Part shown: piece by piece, positions 51,308-60,109 of the stretch
Position numbering within the stretch: position 1 is the stretch's first letter
Layout of the letters: each line of letters begins with the position of its first letter
Origin: Dyadobacter flavalbus
GTDB lineage: Bacteria; Bacteroidota; Bacteroidia; Cytophagales; Spirosomataceae
Reading direction: 5' to 3'
DNA length: 64,000 nucleotides
NCBI RefSeq assembly: GCF_006149045.1
Contig: NZ_VBSN01000076.1
Location: 124,001 to 188,000 of the forward strand
Program-made: the position numbers and the translations under genes
Notes under the pieces: generated by a model
The model's input: the letters and a program-made list of their open reading frames with translations, nothing else
What the model was told of the DNA's origin: nothing
The model's database searches: none

Positions 51308-51338
51308 CAAATATAGGCACATAAATGCAGAATAACAA
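51308..51338 (-). promoter_or_regulatory. Bacteroidota promoter of rplU-rpmA
   Basis: On the reverse strand TTG (51336-51338) is followed after 20 bp by TATATTTG (51315 down to 51308), an exact match to the -33/-7 consensus TTG-N20-TAnnTTTG. It lies 40 bp upstream of the rplU ATG. The other half of the 322-bp gap, toward the redoxin gene, shows no clear element. Confidence 0.8.
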
Positions 51339-51590
51339 TGCATTATGCCGTTTATTTGGTACCGCGAGCGGAGCCCGGAAAGAGAATAAAAATGCCGGCC
51401 GGATTATTTGTGCAATTATTTGTATAGATATAGTTAAAGCTGTTCAAACAATTACCTTTATACATCGGATAAAAAGTGCCGTTCACGGAATATTTGTCAA
51501 ATTAAAGGATTAACAAACCTTAACATTCCAAAAATGTTACTTTTATCATTAAATTACGTCTTACCATAGAAATGATTAATAAAATATAAA

Positions 51591-52241
51591 ATGAAAATTG
51601 GTCTGTGGATTTTGATTGCTGTATTTACGGGTTTGACAGGCCGAACGGATGCTTTCGGTTCAGATCCTATTTATCTGAATGATGAAAAACAGGTTTCCTC
51701 AGGTTATCAGATAGGCGATGCCGCGGCTAATTTCCAGCTTAAAAATGCAGACGGCAGCAATGTTTCTTTAAATGATTTTTCGGGTTCAAAAGGCGTTATT
51801 GTTGTTTTTACAAGCAATCACTGTCCGTTTGCAAAGGCTTATGAAGACCGGATTATTGCGCTGAATGATAAATTTGCGTCTCAGGGATTTCCGGTAATTG
51901 CCATCAATCCAAGCGATCCGGGGACGCATCAGGACGATACAGCTGAAAAAATGAAGGAAAGGTCTGCTGCCAAAAGTTACCGGTTTCCATATCTGGTCGA
52001 TAATCTTCAGCAGACAGCCAGGGCGTTTGGAGCCATCCGTATGCCGCAGGTTTATATACTTCAGAAAAACGGCGCCAGATTCCTGGTTCGATATATCGGT
52101 ATGATTGATGACAATCCGCAGGATCCGGGCGGTGTTACAAAATTTTACGTTGATGAAGCCGTAACCAATCTTTTAAGCCAGAAACCGGTTGTGACTACGG
52201 TGACCAAACCCGTCGGATGTGCCATTAAATGGAAAAATTAA
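51591..52241 (+). CDS. Exported thioredoxin-fold redoxin protein
   Basis: A 216-residue protein with a signal peptide (about residues 1-21, ending TDAFG) and a redoxin fold: FQLKNADGSNVSLNDFSG, VIVVFTSNHCPFAKAYED and FGAIRMPQVYIL. The active-site region is HCPFAK, with a single Cys where thioredoxins have CxxC. This is the AhpC/TSA-like form common in Bacteroidota, often placed next to SMP-30 proteins. With one Cys it might act as a peroxidase or thiol-binding protein. The C-terminus (GCAIKWKN) holds one more Cys. The SMP-30 gene starts 24 bp later, so the two are cotranscribed. Confidence 0.85.
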   Translation: MKIGLWILIAVFTGLTGRTDAFGSDPIYLNDEKQVSSGYQIGDAAANFQLKNADGSNVSLNDFSGSKGVIVVFTSNHCPFAKAYEDRIIALNDKFASQGFPVIAINPSDPGTHQDDTAEKMKERSAAKSYRFPYLVDNLQQTARAFGAIRMPQVYILQKNGARFLVRYIGMIDDNPQDPGGVTKFYVDEAVTNLLSQKPVVTTVTKPVGCAIKWKN

Positions 52242-52265
52242 AGAATAAATGATTCATTCAGTCTT

Positions 52266-53174
52266 ATGAACAAACTTATAGCATTCGTCTTTTATGCCAT
52301 TTTGTTATTGCTGGCGCAACCATCCTTTGCACAGACCAAAAGCAAGAACTTTTCCAACGAAGGTGAATTTACAAGCAATTGCGAAGGGCCTGCAGTTGAT
52401 AAGGACGGAAACGTATATGCAGTCAATTTTGCGCGCGACGGTACTATCGCCCAGATCAACAAGAAAGGAAATGCCAGCTTTTTTGTTACGCTTCCCAAAG
52501 GAAGCACCGGGAACGGAATCCGGTTTGGCGATGAAAACACCTTTTATGTAGCTGATTTTACAGGGCACAATGTGCTGAAAGTGAATCTTCTTACAAAAGA
52601 GACGACCGTTTTTGCCAATGAACCGAAAATGAATCAGCCCAACGATCTTGCCATTACAGCCTCCGGGCACATTTTCTGTTCCGATCCGAACTGGAAAGAG
52701 AATACCGGCCAGATCTGGCATGTTTCACCCGATGGTAAAACAAAGATCGCCGCTGAAAACATGGGTACCACCAACGGTATTGACATCAGTCCGGACGAGA
52801 AAAAGCTGTATGTCAATGAAAGCGTCCAGAAAAATGTCTGGGTTTTTGATCTGGCTGAAGACGGCACTTTGTCCAATAAAAAACTGCTTTACCATTTTGA
52901 AGACGGCGGTATGGACGGCATGCGGTGCGACATTCTCGGGAATTTGTACATTGCACGGCACGGCGTCGGTGAAGTAGCCGTTCTTTCACCCGAAGGCAAA
53001 GTAATCCAGACCATTAAAACCATTGGCAAGAAAGTGTCCAATATCTGCTTTGGCGGACGCAATGGAAAAACCTGCTACATTACGCTTCAGGACCGCGGAT
53101 GTCTGGAAAGTTTTCAGGCCAAATCTGCCGGAAGGGAATGGGCCATGATGAAGGCTTTTTCTGAAAAGAAGTAG
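52266..53174 (+). CDS. SMP-30/gluconolactonase-like exported protein
   Basis: A 302-residue protein with a signal peptide (about residues 1-22, ending SFAQ), followed by six-bladed propeller sequence of the SMP-30/gluconolactonase group: EGPAVDKDGNVYAVNF, NDLAITASGHIFCSDPNW, GTTNGIDISPDEKKLYVNES, GMRCDILGNLYIARHGVG. The conserved Glu, Asn and Asp residues of the metal site are in place. Family members hydrolyse sugar lactones or organophosphates; the substrate here is unknown. It follows the redoxin gene by 24 bp. A small hairpin with a T run lies just downstream. Confidence 0.9.
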   Translation: MNKLIAFVFYAILLLLAQPSFAQTKSKNFSNEGEFTSNCEGPAVDKDGNVYAVNFARDGTIAQINKKGNASFFVTLPKGSTGNGIRFGDENTFYVADFTGHNVLKVNLLTKETTVFANEPKMNQPNDLAITASGHIFCSDPNWKENTGQIWHVSPDGKTKIAAENMGTTNGIDISPDEKKLYVNESVQKNVWVFDLAEDGTLSNKKLLYHFEDGGMDGMRCDILGNLYIARHGVGEVAVLSPEGKVIQTIKTIGKKVSNICFGGRNGKTCYITLQDRGCLESFQAKSAGREWAMMKAFSEKK

Positions 53175-53197
53175 AATGATCTTCAACGATCATTTTT
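53175..53197 (+). terminator. Short terminator after the SMP-30 gene
   Basis: Stem AATGATC (53175-53181) with GATCATT (53188-53194), loop of six bases, followed by a short T run. It starts right at the stop codon of the SMP-30 gene. The stem is only 7 bp, so efficiency is uncertain. Confidence 0.6.
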
Positions 53198-53266
53198 GAA
53201 AGTCTTTTTGGTCAGGTTTTCAGCTACTCTTGAATTGCTTCACAGTTCTTTACACACGCTATATTT

Positions 53267-53947
53267 ATGTATGAAAAACAGTTTTGTTTTCTTCAGAGAA
53301 ATCTGAATATTGCCCTGCTTTCCATTGTTTCGTTTTCTGCCGTAGCGCTGCTTGCCTTTCGTATTTACAGCTACGACTGGGATTTTATATTTCTTGTCTG
53401 GAACCTGTTTCTTGCCTGGGTGCCATTGCTGTTTATTCAAATGGTCTGGTCATATGAAATCAGGCGCAGGCTTCCGCTATGGCTGCTGATCGTTTGTTTC
53501 CTGATCTGGCTTCTGTTCTTTCCCAATGCACCTTACATCATAACGGATCTGAAATACGTTCGCAGCGTTCCGCAAAATATGATCTGGTATGATGCACTGA
53601 TGCTTTTCAATTTTTCAGTTGCAGGCTTTCTGGCCGGTCTTTACAGCATCCGGATTGTACACCGCATTTTTGCACATCGCTGGAATCATGCAGTTGCCTG
53701 GCTTGTGGTGATGATTTCTATGCTTCTCGGCGGTTTTGGCGTATACCTGGGCCGGTATGGCAGATGGAACAGCTGGGATATTGTGACGCAGCCGATAGCA
53801 CTTTTACAAGGAATAACAAGCCGTGTGCTGGACCCGTTTGCAATAAAACATACTTTTACGTTTTCGTTCGTAATGATGTTGTTGTACTTTGCGTTCCATA
53901 TTTTCGCCGAACTCAAAAAGCATGAAGGGACCCATAAATATTCTTAA
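53267..53947 (+). CDS. DUF1361 membrane protein
   Basis: A 226-residue integral membrane protein with six to seven hydrophobic helices. The diagnostic DUF1361 segment is LLFFPNAPYIITDLKY (about residues 82-97), with a later GFGVYLGRYGRWNSWD in the second half. Function unknown; the family is widespread in bacteria. Its 3' end overlaps the kinase start by 26 bp in another frame, which points to translational coupling. Confidence 0.9.
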   Translation: MYEKQFCFLQRNLNIALLSIVSFSAVALLAFRIYSYDWDFIFLVWNLFLAWVPLLFIQMVWSYEIRRRLPLWLLIVCFLIWLLFFPNAPYIITDLKYVRSVPQNMIWYDALMLFNFSVAGFLAGLYSIRIVHRIFAHRWNHAVAWLVVMISMLLGGFGVYLGRYGRWNSWDIVTQPIALLQGITSRVLDPFAIKHTFTFSFVMMLLYFAFHIFAELKKHEGTHKYS

Positions 53948-54296
53948 AGCTGTGCGTAGCTTTCGATATGCCGGCGTAGGTATTTATAATTTATTCCGAT
54001 ACGAAAACAACGCCCGCATCCATTTGCTTGCCTGTATATTCGTCGTTATTGCAGGTGTTTACTTTGATATTTCAGCTGCCGAATGGTCATTGCTGGTTAT
54101 CCAGATCGGGCTTGTATGGTCTGCGGAGGCGGTTAATACAGCCGTTGAAAAACTGGCAGACGTCGTTTCACCTGAATATCATCCCGGAATTAAAGTAGTA
54201 AAAGATACAGCCGCTGCCGCAGTGCTTATTCTTGCCATTTCGGCTGTCATTGTAGGCGGAATTATTTTTATCCCGAAAGTACTGCTGTTTTTCTGA
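53922..54296 (+). CDS. Diacylglycerol/undecaprenol kinase family protein
   Basis: A 124-residue inner-membrane kinase of the DgkA/UdpK family with three membrane helices. Key segments are RYENNARIHLLACIFVV (about residues 28-44) and SAEAVNTAVEKLADVVSP (about 67-84), whose Glu and Asn residues bind Mg-ATP, followed by KVVKDTAAAAVLI. It phosphorylates diacylglycerol or undecaprenol, recycling lipid carrier for cell-envelope synthesis. The ATG at 53922 is preferred to a TTG 11 codons upstream because the extra part lies entirely inside DUF1361 codons. It overlaps DUF1361 by 26 bp. Confidence 0.92.
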   Translation: MKGPINILKAVRSFRYAGVGIYNLFRYENNARIHLLACIFVVIAGVYFDISAAEWSLLVIQIGLVWSAEAVNTAVEKLADVVSPEYHPGIKVVKDTAAAAVLILAISAVIVGGIIFIPKVLLFF

Positions 54297-54354
54297 TCCG
54301 GTTATCAAATTCTCAACATTCATGCGCCTTCGGGTGAAACACTTTTAAGCTGCC

Positions 54355-54906
54355 ATGCATCCAGAACAGGATTATCTTCAACAATTACATAGGATTCGCT
54401 GTTTTACAGCACGCTACTTCCAACTGCTGTTCAGCAGTAGGCATAGTCGCAGGCTTGCATGCATAACGGGTGCTTTTGTGTTGCTGACAACCTTCGAAAG
54501 CAGAGCTCAGCTTTCTGCTGACAGCACTTTGCAGCTTACCCGGAAATGGTACGATAAGGAAACGATTTACCTGAGAGGCGGCAACAGCTTTGTAAAAAAC
54601 AATGTCATTTATTCCGGCGGAAAAGCCCTGCGCAGCGAATTCATGATTTCCCCAGGCGGGCTGGAATTATACCTGAAATCAAAACGGACAAGAAATATTG
54701 CTTTGTTAGTTTCACTGGCTGGTTCTGCCGGATCAATTGTTTCGCTTGTCTCAGGCAACAGGGACAATCTGCGTACATTCTTTTGGGTATCGCTGGGAAC
54801 AGGAATAGTTTCCTCCGCTCTGACGATGCAGGCCAATAACCAGCGCGATCAGGCCGTCTGGCTGAGAAACCGTGATGCCATGATTTTAATGAAAGCGGAA
54901 AAGTGA
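54355..54906 (+). CDS. Hypothetical membrane protein (183 residues)
   Basis: Family not recognised. A hydrophobic stretch at about residues 36-50 (LACITGAFVLLTTFESRAQ) looks like a signal segment after an unusually long basic N-terminus, so the real start may be internal, though no good ATG was seen. Residues about 62-105 are polar (WYDKETIYLRGGNSF), and two glycine-rich helices follow (ALLVSLAGSAGSIVSLVSG; FFWVSLGTGIVSSALTMQA). The C-terminus is charged (NQRDQAVWLRNRDAMILMK). The gene lies 58 bp after the kinase on the same strand. Confidence 0.65.
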   Translation: MHPEQDYLQQLHRIRCFTARYFQLLFSSRHSRRLACITGAFVLLTTFESRAQLSADSTLQLTRKWYDKETIYLRGGNSFVKNNVIYSGGKALRSEFMISPGGLELYLKSKRTRNIALLVSLAGSAGSIVSLVSGNRDNLRTFFWVSLGTGIVSSALTMQANNQRDQAVWLRNRDAMILMKAEK

Positions 54907-55052
54907 TTTTGGTGAGATGTATTTTGTAAGATGTAAGAAGAGGTTGACTTTTCTTGATTTTTTACACTGCATTTAAATTGCCGTTTGCTTACAGCTAATA
55001 CAATCTTGCTTTGACTGGAAAAAGGCTGTTCTTGTAATTTTCTCTGCAAAAC

Positions 55053-55087
55053 AAAAATGCCTGCACTTTACAGCACAGGCATTTTTT
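55053..55087. terminator. Bidirectional terminator
   Basis: Stem AAAAATGCCTG (55053-55063) with CAGGCATTTTT (55076-55086), T-rich on both strands. It stands between the forward hypothetical membrane gene and the reverse DUF2911 gene and can serve both. Confidence 0.88.
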
Positions 55088-55105
55088 GCTTCGTAATTAT
55101 AAAAC

Positions 55106-55609
55106 TTAAAATTTCAAGGGAACCGAAAAACCTGATTTATCCCATTGAAAATCAAGAGAATTGTTCTTAACTGTAAAAGTCAGTTTCTCCTGTGAAGACG
55201 GATAAGTCTTGTTTGGAACCGTTACTTTCAGCACATCTTTTCCTTTGATTTCTTCATATTTGTAAGCACCCCATTGGTTTCCTTCGCTGTTCAGGATAAT
55301 GGTCCAGTCTTTTTCGGTTGGAATTGCAAAGAATGTGTAAGTTCCTGCTTTAACTGCCTTGCCGCCAAACATTCCGTCTTTCTTGAACGTGATTGCCGTA
55401 GCGCTGTCGGCACCGATCCGCCATACTTTTCCATAAGGTTCAAGGCTTCCGCTTCCTGCGTTACCAAAAAGCACACGTCCTCTTTTGGATGGCTGGCCAT
55501 AGGCAATGGTTACGTTTTCACCTTTTGCAGTTACTCTGGGGCTTTTTTGTGCAGATGCCCATGTAAATGCAATGAATGTAAGGAACAGCGTTAAAAATGT
55601 TGTTTTCAT
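55106..55609 (-). CDS. DUF2911 exported protein
   Basis: A 167-residue protein with a signal peptide (residues 1-20, ending WASAQ) and the DUF2911 pattern: VTIAYGQPSKRGRVLFG, LEPYGKVWRIGADSATAIT and GGKAVKAGTYTFFAIPTEK. The family is common and highly expressed in Bacteroidota and has no assigned biochemical role. The ATG gives a normal signal peptide. It is transcribed away from recG and ends at a shared bidirectional terminator. Confidence 0.92.
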   Translation of the reverse strand: MKTTFLTLFLTFIAFTWASAQKSPRVTAKGENVTIAYGQPSKRGRVLFGNAGSGSLEPYGKVWRIGADSATAITFKKDGMFGGKAVKAGTYTFFAIPTEKDWTIILNSEGNQWGAYKYEEIKGKDVLKVTVPNKTYPSSQEKLTFTVKNNSLDFQWDKSGFSVPLKF

Positions 55610-55741
55610 AAAATAATGAATAATAAACTGGTTTTGATGAAACTGGATTTTTGCAGTAACGAATTACGCTATTGAAAAGTTGTGAAGCAAGCCTTTTCGC
55701 TTTCATTCCTGATAAGTGATTTTAGATTGTATATTTGAATA

Positions 55742-57862
55742 ATGATTTCTGAAAACAATCCACCGGTACGTACCCGTTTTTTCGATACCAAAATCGAATT
55801 CCTGAAAGGCGTTGGCCCGCAAAAAGCGGCTTTGCTGAATCAGGAACTGAATATCTTTACATACGGAGACCTTATTCAGCATTATCCGTTCCGGCATGAG
55901 GACCGCACTGTTTTTCACAAAATCAGTGAATTGAGCGAGCAGCTTCCCGCAGCGCAGATCAAAGGAAGGCTGCGCGAAATGACAACCGTAGGCGAAGGCG
56001 GAAAAAAACGGCTGGTAGCTTATTTTACGGATGGAACGGGCATCATGGAACTGGTCTGGTTCCAGAGTATCGGATGGTATGAAAAAAGCCTGCGGCCCAA
56101 CTCGGAATACATTGTTTACGGCAAGCCCGTTGCTTTCGGCGGAAGGTGGAGCATGACGCACCCCGACATTGACCTGATGACGCCGGAAAATGAAAACGGT
56201 GGTTTCTGGCAGCCGGTTTATCCACTAACTGAAAAGCTGCGCAAACGCTTTCTGGATAGCCGTACGCTCAGCCGGATAATCCGGAATCTGCTTGAAATTG
56301 CCCATCAGCACATTCGTGAAACACTTCCTGAAAACCTTGTCCAGAAATATCGTTTGGTCTCAAAAGCAGACGCGCTCTGGAATTATCATTTGCCGCAAAG
56401 TCAGCAATGGCTTGTTCAGGCGCAGAGAAGGCTGAAATTTGAAGAGCTTTTTTACAATCAGTTCCGGCTGATCAAAAACAAGCTGCTGCACAAAACCGAA
56501 TACCCGGGCCTTGTTTTCAGTAAGAATGATCTGGTCAGGGAATTTTATGCCAATCATCTGCCATTCAGTCTAACGAATGCACAGATCAGGGTTTTGCAGG
56601 AAATTCATGAAGACCTGAAAACCGGCAAGCAGATGAACAGACTTTTGCAGGGCGATGTAGGCTCGGGAAAAACGATTGTGGCTTTCATCACGATGCTCTT
56701 TGCACTGTCCAACGATGCGCAGGCATGTCTGATGGCACCAACCGAAATTCTTACCGATCAGCATTACATGGGCCTGAAAAAATTTGCGGATTTGCTCGGG
56801 ATCAATCTCGGAAAACTGACGGGATCAACGAAGAAAAAAGATAGAGAAGTAATTCATCAGCAGCTGCTGGACGGTTCCATGCAGGTTTTGGTCGGAACGC
56901 ATGCGCTGATCGAAGACATCGTGCAGTTTAAAAATCTGGGGCTGTGCATTATTGATGAACAACACCGCTTCGGCGTCGCGCAACGGGCAAAATTATGGGC
57001 TAAAAACCCGCGTATCAACCCGCACATGCTTGTGATGACCGCAACGCCTATTCCGAGAACACTTGCGATGACGCTTTACGGGGATCTGGATATTTCAGCC
57101 ATTGATGAGTTGCCGGCAGGACGAAAGCCAATCAAAACGGTGCATCGATATGACGCACACCGCGCCTCTGTTTTCGGGTTCCTGAAAGATGAAATTGCCA
57201 AAGGAAGACAGATTTACATGGTTTATCCGCTGATCGAAGAATCTGAAAAGATGGACCTTAAGGATTTGATGGATGGGTATGAAAGCGTTTCAAGGTCTTT
57301 TCCGGATGTTCCGCTGAGTATTCTGCACGGCAAGATGAAGTCAAAGGATAAAGATTACGAAATGGCGCGTTTTGTTAGTCAGGAAACAAAAATTATGGTC
57401 GCAACTACGGTTATTGAAGTAGGCGTAAACGTTCCCAATGCATCTGTAATGGTCATCGAAAATGCGGAAAGATTCGGTTTGTCGCAGCTTCACCAGTTGC
57501 GCGGAAGGGTAGGGCGCGGCGCGGAGCAATCTTACTGTATCCTGATTACGGATTACAAGATAAGCAAAGACACCAAATTGCGGATTGAAACGATGTGCCG
57601 TACCAACGACGGTTTTGAAATCGCGGAAGTGGATCTTCAGCTCAGAGGCCCGGGTGATCTTTCAGGAACGCAGCAGAGCGGCCTTGTGGATCTGCTGGTT
57701 GCCAATCTTGCGAAGGACGGACAGATTCTGAAAGAAGCCAGGCTTTCGGCAGAAGCCATTCTTGAATCAGATCCCGAGCTGCTCCAGTCAATTAACCAGC
57801 CTATACGCCTTCATCTGGCAAATCTGCGTAAAGAGGAAACGAACTGGAGCAGGATCAGTTAA
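55742..57862 (+). CDS. recG: ATP-dependent DNA helicase RecG
   Basis: A 706-residue helicase that remodels stalled forks and Holliday junctions. After an N-terminal wedge domain (about residues 1-265, with LKGVGPQKAALLNQEL near the start) the motor shows Walker A QGDVGSGKTIVAF (about 301), the DExH-type IIDEQHRFG (about 402), MTATPIPRTLAMT (about 435) and the helicase C block QLHQLRGRVGRGAEQSYCI (about 582). Length and order are standard. TATATTTG ends 5 bp before the ATG, which would make the transcript almost leaderless, but no -33 TTG was found. The FGGY kinase gene ends 4 bp beyond the recG stop on the other strand. Confidence 0.97.
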   Translation: MISENNPPVRTRFFDTKIEFLKGVGPQKAALLNQELNIFTYGDLIQHYPFRHEDRTVFHKISELSEQLPAAQIKGRLREMTTVGEGGKKRLVAYFTDGTGIMELVWFQSIGWYEKSLRPNSEYIVYGKPVAFGGRWSMTHPDIDLMTPENENGGFWQPVYPLTEKLRKRFLDSRTLSRIIRNLLEIAHQHIRETLPENLVQKYRLVSKADALWNYHLPQSQQWLVQAQRRLKFEELFYNQFRLIKNKLLHKTEYPGLVFSKNDLVREFYANHLPFSLTNAQIRVLQEIHEDLKTGKQMNRLLQGDVGSGKTIVAFITMLFALSNDAQACLMAPTEILTDQHYMGLKKFADLLGINLGKLTGSTKKKDREVIHQQLLDGSMQVLVGTHALIEDIVQFKNLGLCIIDEQHRFGVAQRAKLWAKNPRINPHMLVMTATPIPRTLAMTLYGDLDISAIDELPAGRKPIKTVHRYDAHRASVFGFLKDEIAKGRQIYMVYPLIEESEKMDLKDLMDGYESVSRSFPDVPLSILHGKMKSKDKDYEMARFVSQETKIMVATTVIEVGVNVPNASVMVIENAERFGLSQLHQLRGRVGRGAEQSYCILITDYKISKDTKLRIETMCRTNDGFEIAEVDLQLRGPGDLSGTQQSGLVDLLVANLAKDGQILKEARLSAEAILESDPELLQSINQPIRLHLANLRKEETNWSRIS

Positions 57863-57865
57863 CGG

Positions 57866-59209
57866 TTATGCCTTGATTTCCCTGTTGTCATTTAAAAACT
57901 CAAAGTTCTGCGGACGCGTAACATGCAGCGCAGCACCAAGCGAAGTCGCATACGGAAGGTCTGTGGCATGTACGGTATGGTTCGGGAAATTGCGTGCAAT
58001 CAGTCTTGTGAATATTTCATTTCTGGCAAATCCGCCGTCAATGTAAATAGCTTGTACGTCATTTACGCCGACAAGTTCCAGTGAAACAGAAAGCATATCC
58101 GTCAGTCCTTTTAATAAATGATGGTATGCAGCATCTGCGGAAGCAAAAGCACTTACCTGCCATTCCATCGGGCTTGGTTCCGGGAACGGCCCGTTGCCTG
58201 TCATGCAGGCAGGATAAAACTTGGGCGTATCCGCTTTCAGAATTTCATCGTCAAACTTAACACTTTTATAAAAATCCGGTGCGACACGGAAATACTCTGC
58301 AATGCGAGTTACCTGATAATCGTGCTCCCTTCCAAGGAAAAGCCGCGATGCCGTAACGCCGCTGCCTTCGGGCGTAAGGTAATTCATGCAATCCCGTTCG
58401 AGCTGGTAAGAAGTTAAAGGCTTGGAAGTAAAGGAATTGAAATTGATACACCAGGTTCCGGTTGAAAGCAGCACAAACGGCTTTTTAACAGCCATACGGT
58501 ATGGTATCAACGCAGCAGAGCTGTCGTGCAGACCAAATCCTGACTGGATTCCTTTGTCTCCGTTGCGGTAAATAAATGATGAGGAAGCCAGAACGGGCGC
58601 CAGTTTCTTGTGAATGCCTTCTGCTTTTACCCATTCGTGATAATCCCACATTTCAAAACTCCATAATGCCGTATGGCAGCCCAGTGAAGTGTAGTCGCTT
58701 ACTTTTCTTCCGGTCAGCAGATAAAGAATGTATTGCGGCAAATGCAGCGTCATGGCGATCTGCTTGTAAATTTCCGGCTGCGTGTATTTAAGCCAGTAAA
58801 GCTGCATGCCCGAATTCAGCATGCCCATGGCGGGCGAGCCGGTCTGCAATGATATTCGGGTCGGATCGCCGTATGTACTGTAAAACTGGTTCAGCAGAGC
58901 TTCCGGGAATGGCTTCAGGTAAGAGTAAAGCGGTGTAAGCGGTTTGTGCGAAGCATCCAGGTGTACAAGGCTCGCTCCGTAGGCAGCCACATTCACTGCT
59001 TTGATGTCATACTCTGGATTATTCAGCAGATCGGTCCAGCGACTTTTTACCCAGTTGGTCAGAAGTTCTATGTCCTCCGTCGGGAAACCGTCTTCATCGG
59101 TCGTTTCGAGCAGCGACTCGGAGAATTCTTCTACAATCTGATACTTTTCATCAAAAAGTACGTACTTTTTATTGGTCCTGCCAATGTCAAAAACCGCTGT
59201 TAATTTCAT
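57866..59209 (-). CDS. FGGY-family carbohydrate kinase
   Basis: A 447-residue sugar kinase of the actin-like ATPase fold. The N-terminal phosphate loop is FDIGRTNKKYVLFD (about residues 8-21); the C-terminal half has LLSTGTWCINF (about 246) and IYIDGGFARNEIFTRLIA (about 393), the adenosine-binding segment. Overall shape suggests the rhamnulokinase or fuculokinase side of the family, but the acceptor sugar cannot be named. It is somewhat shorter than typical 480-500 residue members. It runs convergent with recG; the SGNH lipoprotein gene lies 117 bp upstream. Confidence 0.9.
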   Translation of the reverse strand: MKLTAVFDIGRTNKKYVLFDEKYQIVEEFSESLLETTDEDGFPTEDIELLTNWVKSRWTDLLNNPEYDIKAVNVAAYGASLVHLDASHKPLTPLYSYLKPFPEALLNQFYSTYGDPTRISLQTGSPAMGMLNSGMQLYWLKYTQPEIYKQIAMTLHLPQYILYLLTGRKVSDYTSLGCHTALWSFEMWDYHEWVKAEGIHKKLAPVLASSSFIYRNGDKGIQSGFGLHDSSAALIPYRMAVKKPFVLLSTGTWCINFNSFTSKPLTSYQLERDCMNYLTPEGSGVTASRLFLGREHDYQVTRIAEYFRVAPDFYKSVKFDDEILKADTPKFYPACMTGNGPFPEPSPMEWQVSAFASADAAYHHLLKGLTDMLSVSLELVGVNDVQAIYIDGGFARNEIFTRLIARNFPNHTVHATDLPYATSLGAALHVTRPQNFEFLNDNREIKA

Positions 59210-59326
59210 TAATTTAAATGCTATGCCACTTCAAACCCGGAGAATGTTTCCGTTCTTATGTGACTTACGTTAAAACGAATACCCTTACTTCTTTAACTTT
59301 CTGAATTCACCGTCAGCCCTGGATTT

Positions 59327-60022
59327 TCAGGCTGTTTTTTCAAGAACCGGTTTCAGGACTTTGGTCCAGCGCCGGTAACCTTCGTCGTTCATATGCAAGC
59401 TGTCGCTTACGAAAATAGCCGGGTCCGGCCTTCCGTCTTTCAGCATAACAGGCCATACGTCGATATATCCGTGCCTACGGTCCTTTTTTATATAATCCTG
59501 AATAAGCTTGTTTGCCTTGATGACATCATCCCGCTTTGCCCATCTGGAAGGGGAAGGTTTCAGTGAAACGCCGTAAAGCTGGACGTCCGGCAATTTATCG
59601 CGGATCAGTTTAACAAGCGTGACATAAGCATCCCGGACTTGTTCCGGCGTTTTTGCTTTCGAGCCAAACATATCGTTTTCGCAGTAAATTACCACGGTTT
59701 TCGGCTTATATTTCGTGATCGTACGATCGGCATAATAAATGACTTCCGGAAAAGTGGAACCCCCAAAACCACGGTTGATAATTGGTAACGGCGCCAGATC
59801 TTTGCCGGCAGATTTCCATTTTGTAAAAGACGAACTTCCGGTCAGGACAATTCCGCCGGCCGCCGGCATCTGCTGCATATCCTGATTTTCAAATTCCCTG
59901 ATCGCATTCTCTGACCTGTCAACCTTGTAATCCGGTTCCCACGGCGTACTCAGATTTGTGTAACTGGGTTTATGACAAGCATTTAGCCAGAGTAAGGCAA
60001 AAATCAAAAGGTATTTTTTCAT
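59327..60022 (-). CDS. SGNH/GDSL-family hydrolase lipoprotein
   Basis: A 231-residue lipoprotein with a lipobox (LNAC, Cys16) after a short signal peptide. The four SGNH blocks are seen: GSSSFTKW (Ser nucleophile, about residue 63), RGFGGSTF (Gly, about 85), YCENDMFG (Asn, about 113) and SDSLHMNDEGY (Asp and His, about 208). It would hydrolyse ester bonds, for instance acetyl groups on polysaccharide or lipid, at the cell surface or in the periplasm. It lies 87 bp downstream of a beta-barrel gene on the same strand and may be cotranscribed with it. Confidence 0.9.
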   Translation of the reverse strand: MKKYLLIFALLWLNACHKPSYTNLSTPWEPDYKVDRSENAIREFENQDMQQMPAAGGIVLTGSSSFTKWKSAGKDLAPLPIINRGFGGSTFPEVIYYADRTITKYKPKTVVIYCENDMFGSKAKTPEQVRDAYVTLVKLIRDKLPDVQLYGVSLKPSPSRWAKRDDVIKANKLIQDYIKKDRRHGYIDVWPVMLKDGRPDPAIFVSDSLHMNDEGYRRWTKVLKPVLEKTA

Positions 60023-60109
60023 TATTCATAAAATGGATATAGCAAATAAGGCATATATGTCCACTTTTTAATGATCCCGGGCCGAAAAATTGAAGAAACA
60101 CCCAAGTTT

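Noticed and set aside
59313-59343. Forward-strand terminator near the SGNH gene stop
   Set aside because: The imperfect stem overlaps the coding end of a reverse-strand gene and no forward gene lies directly upstream.
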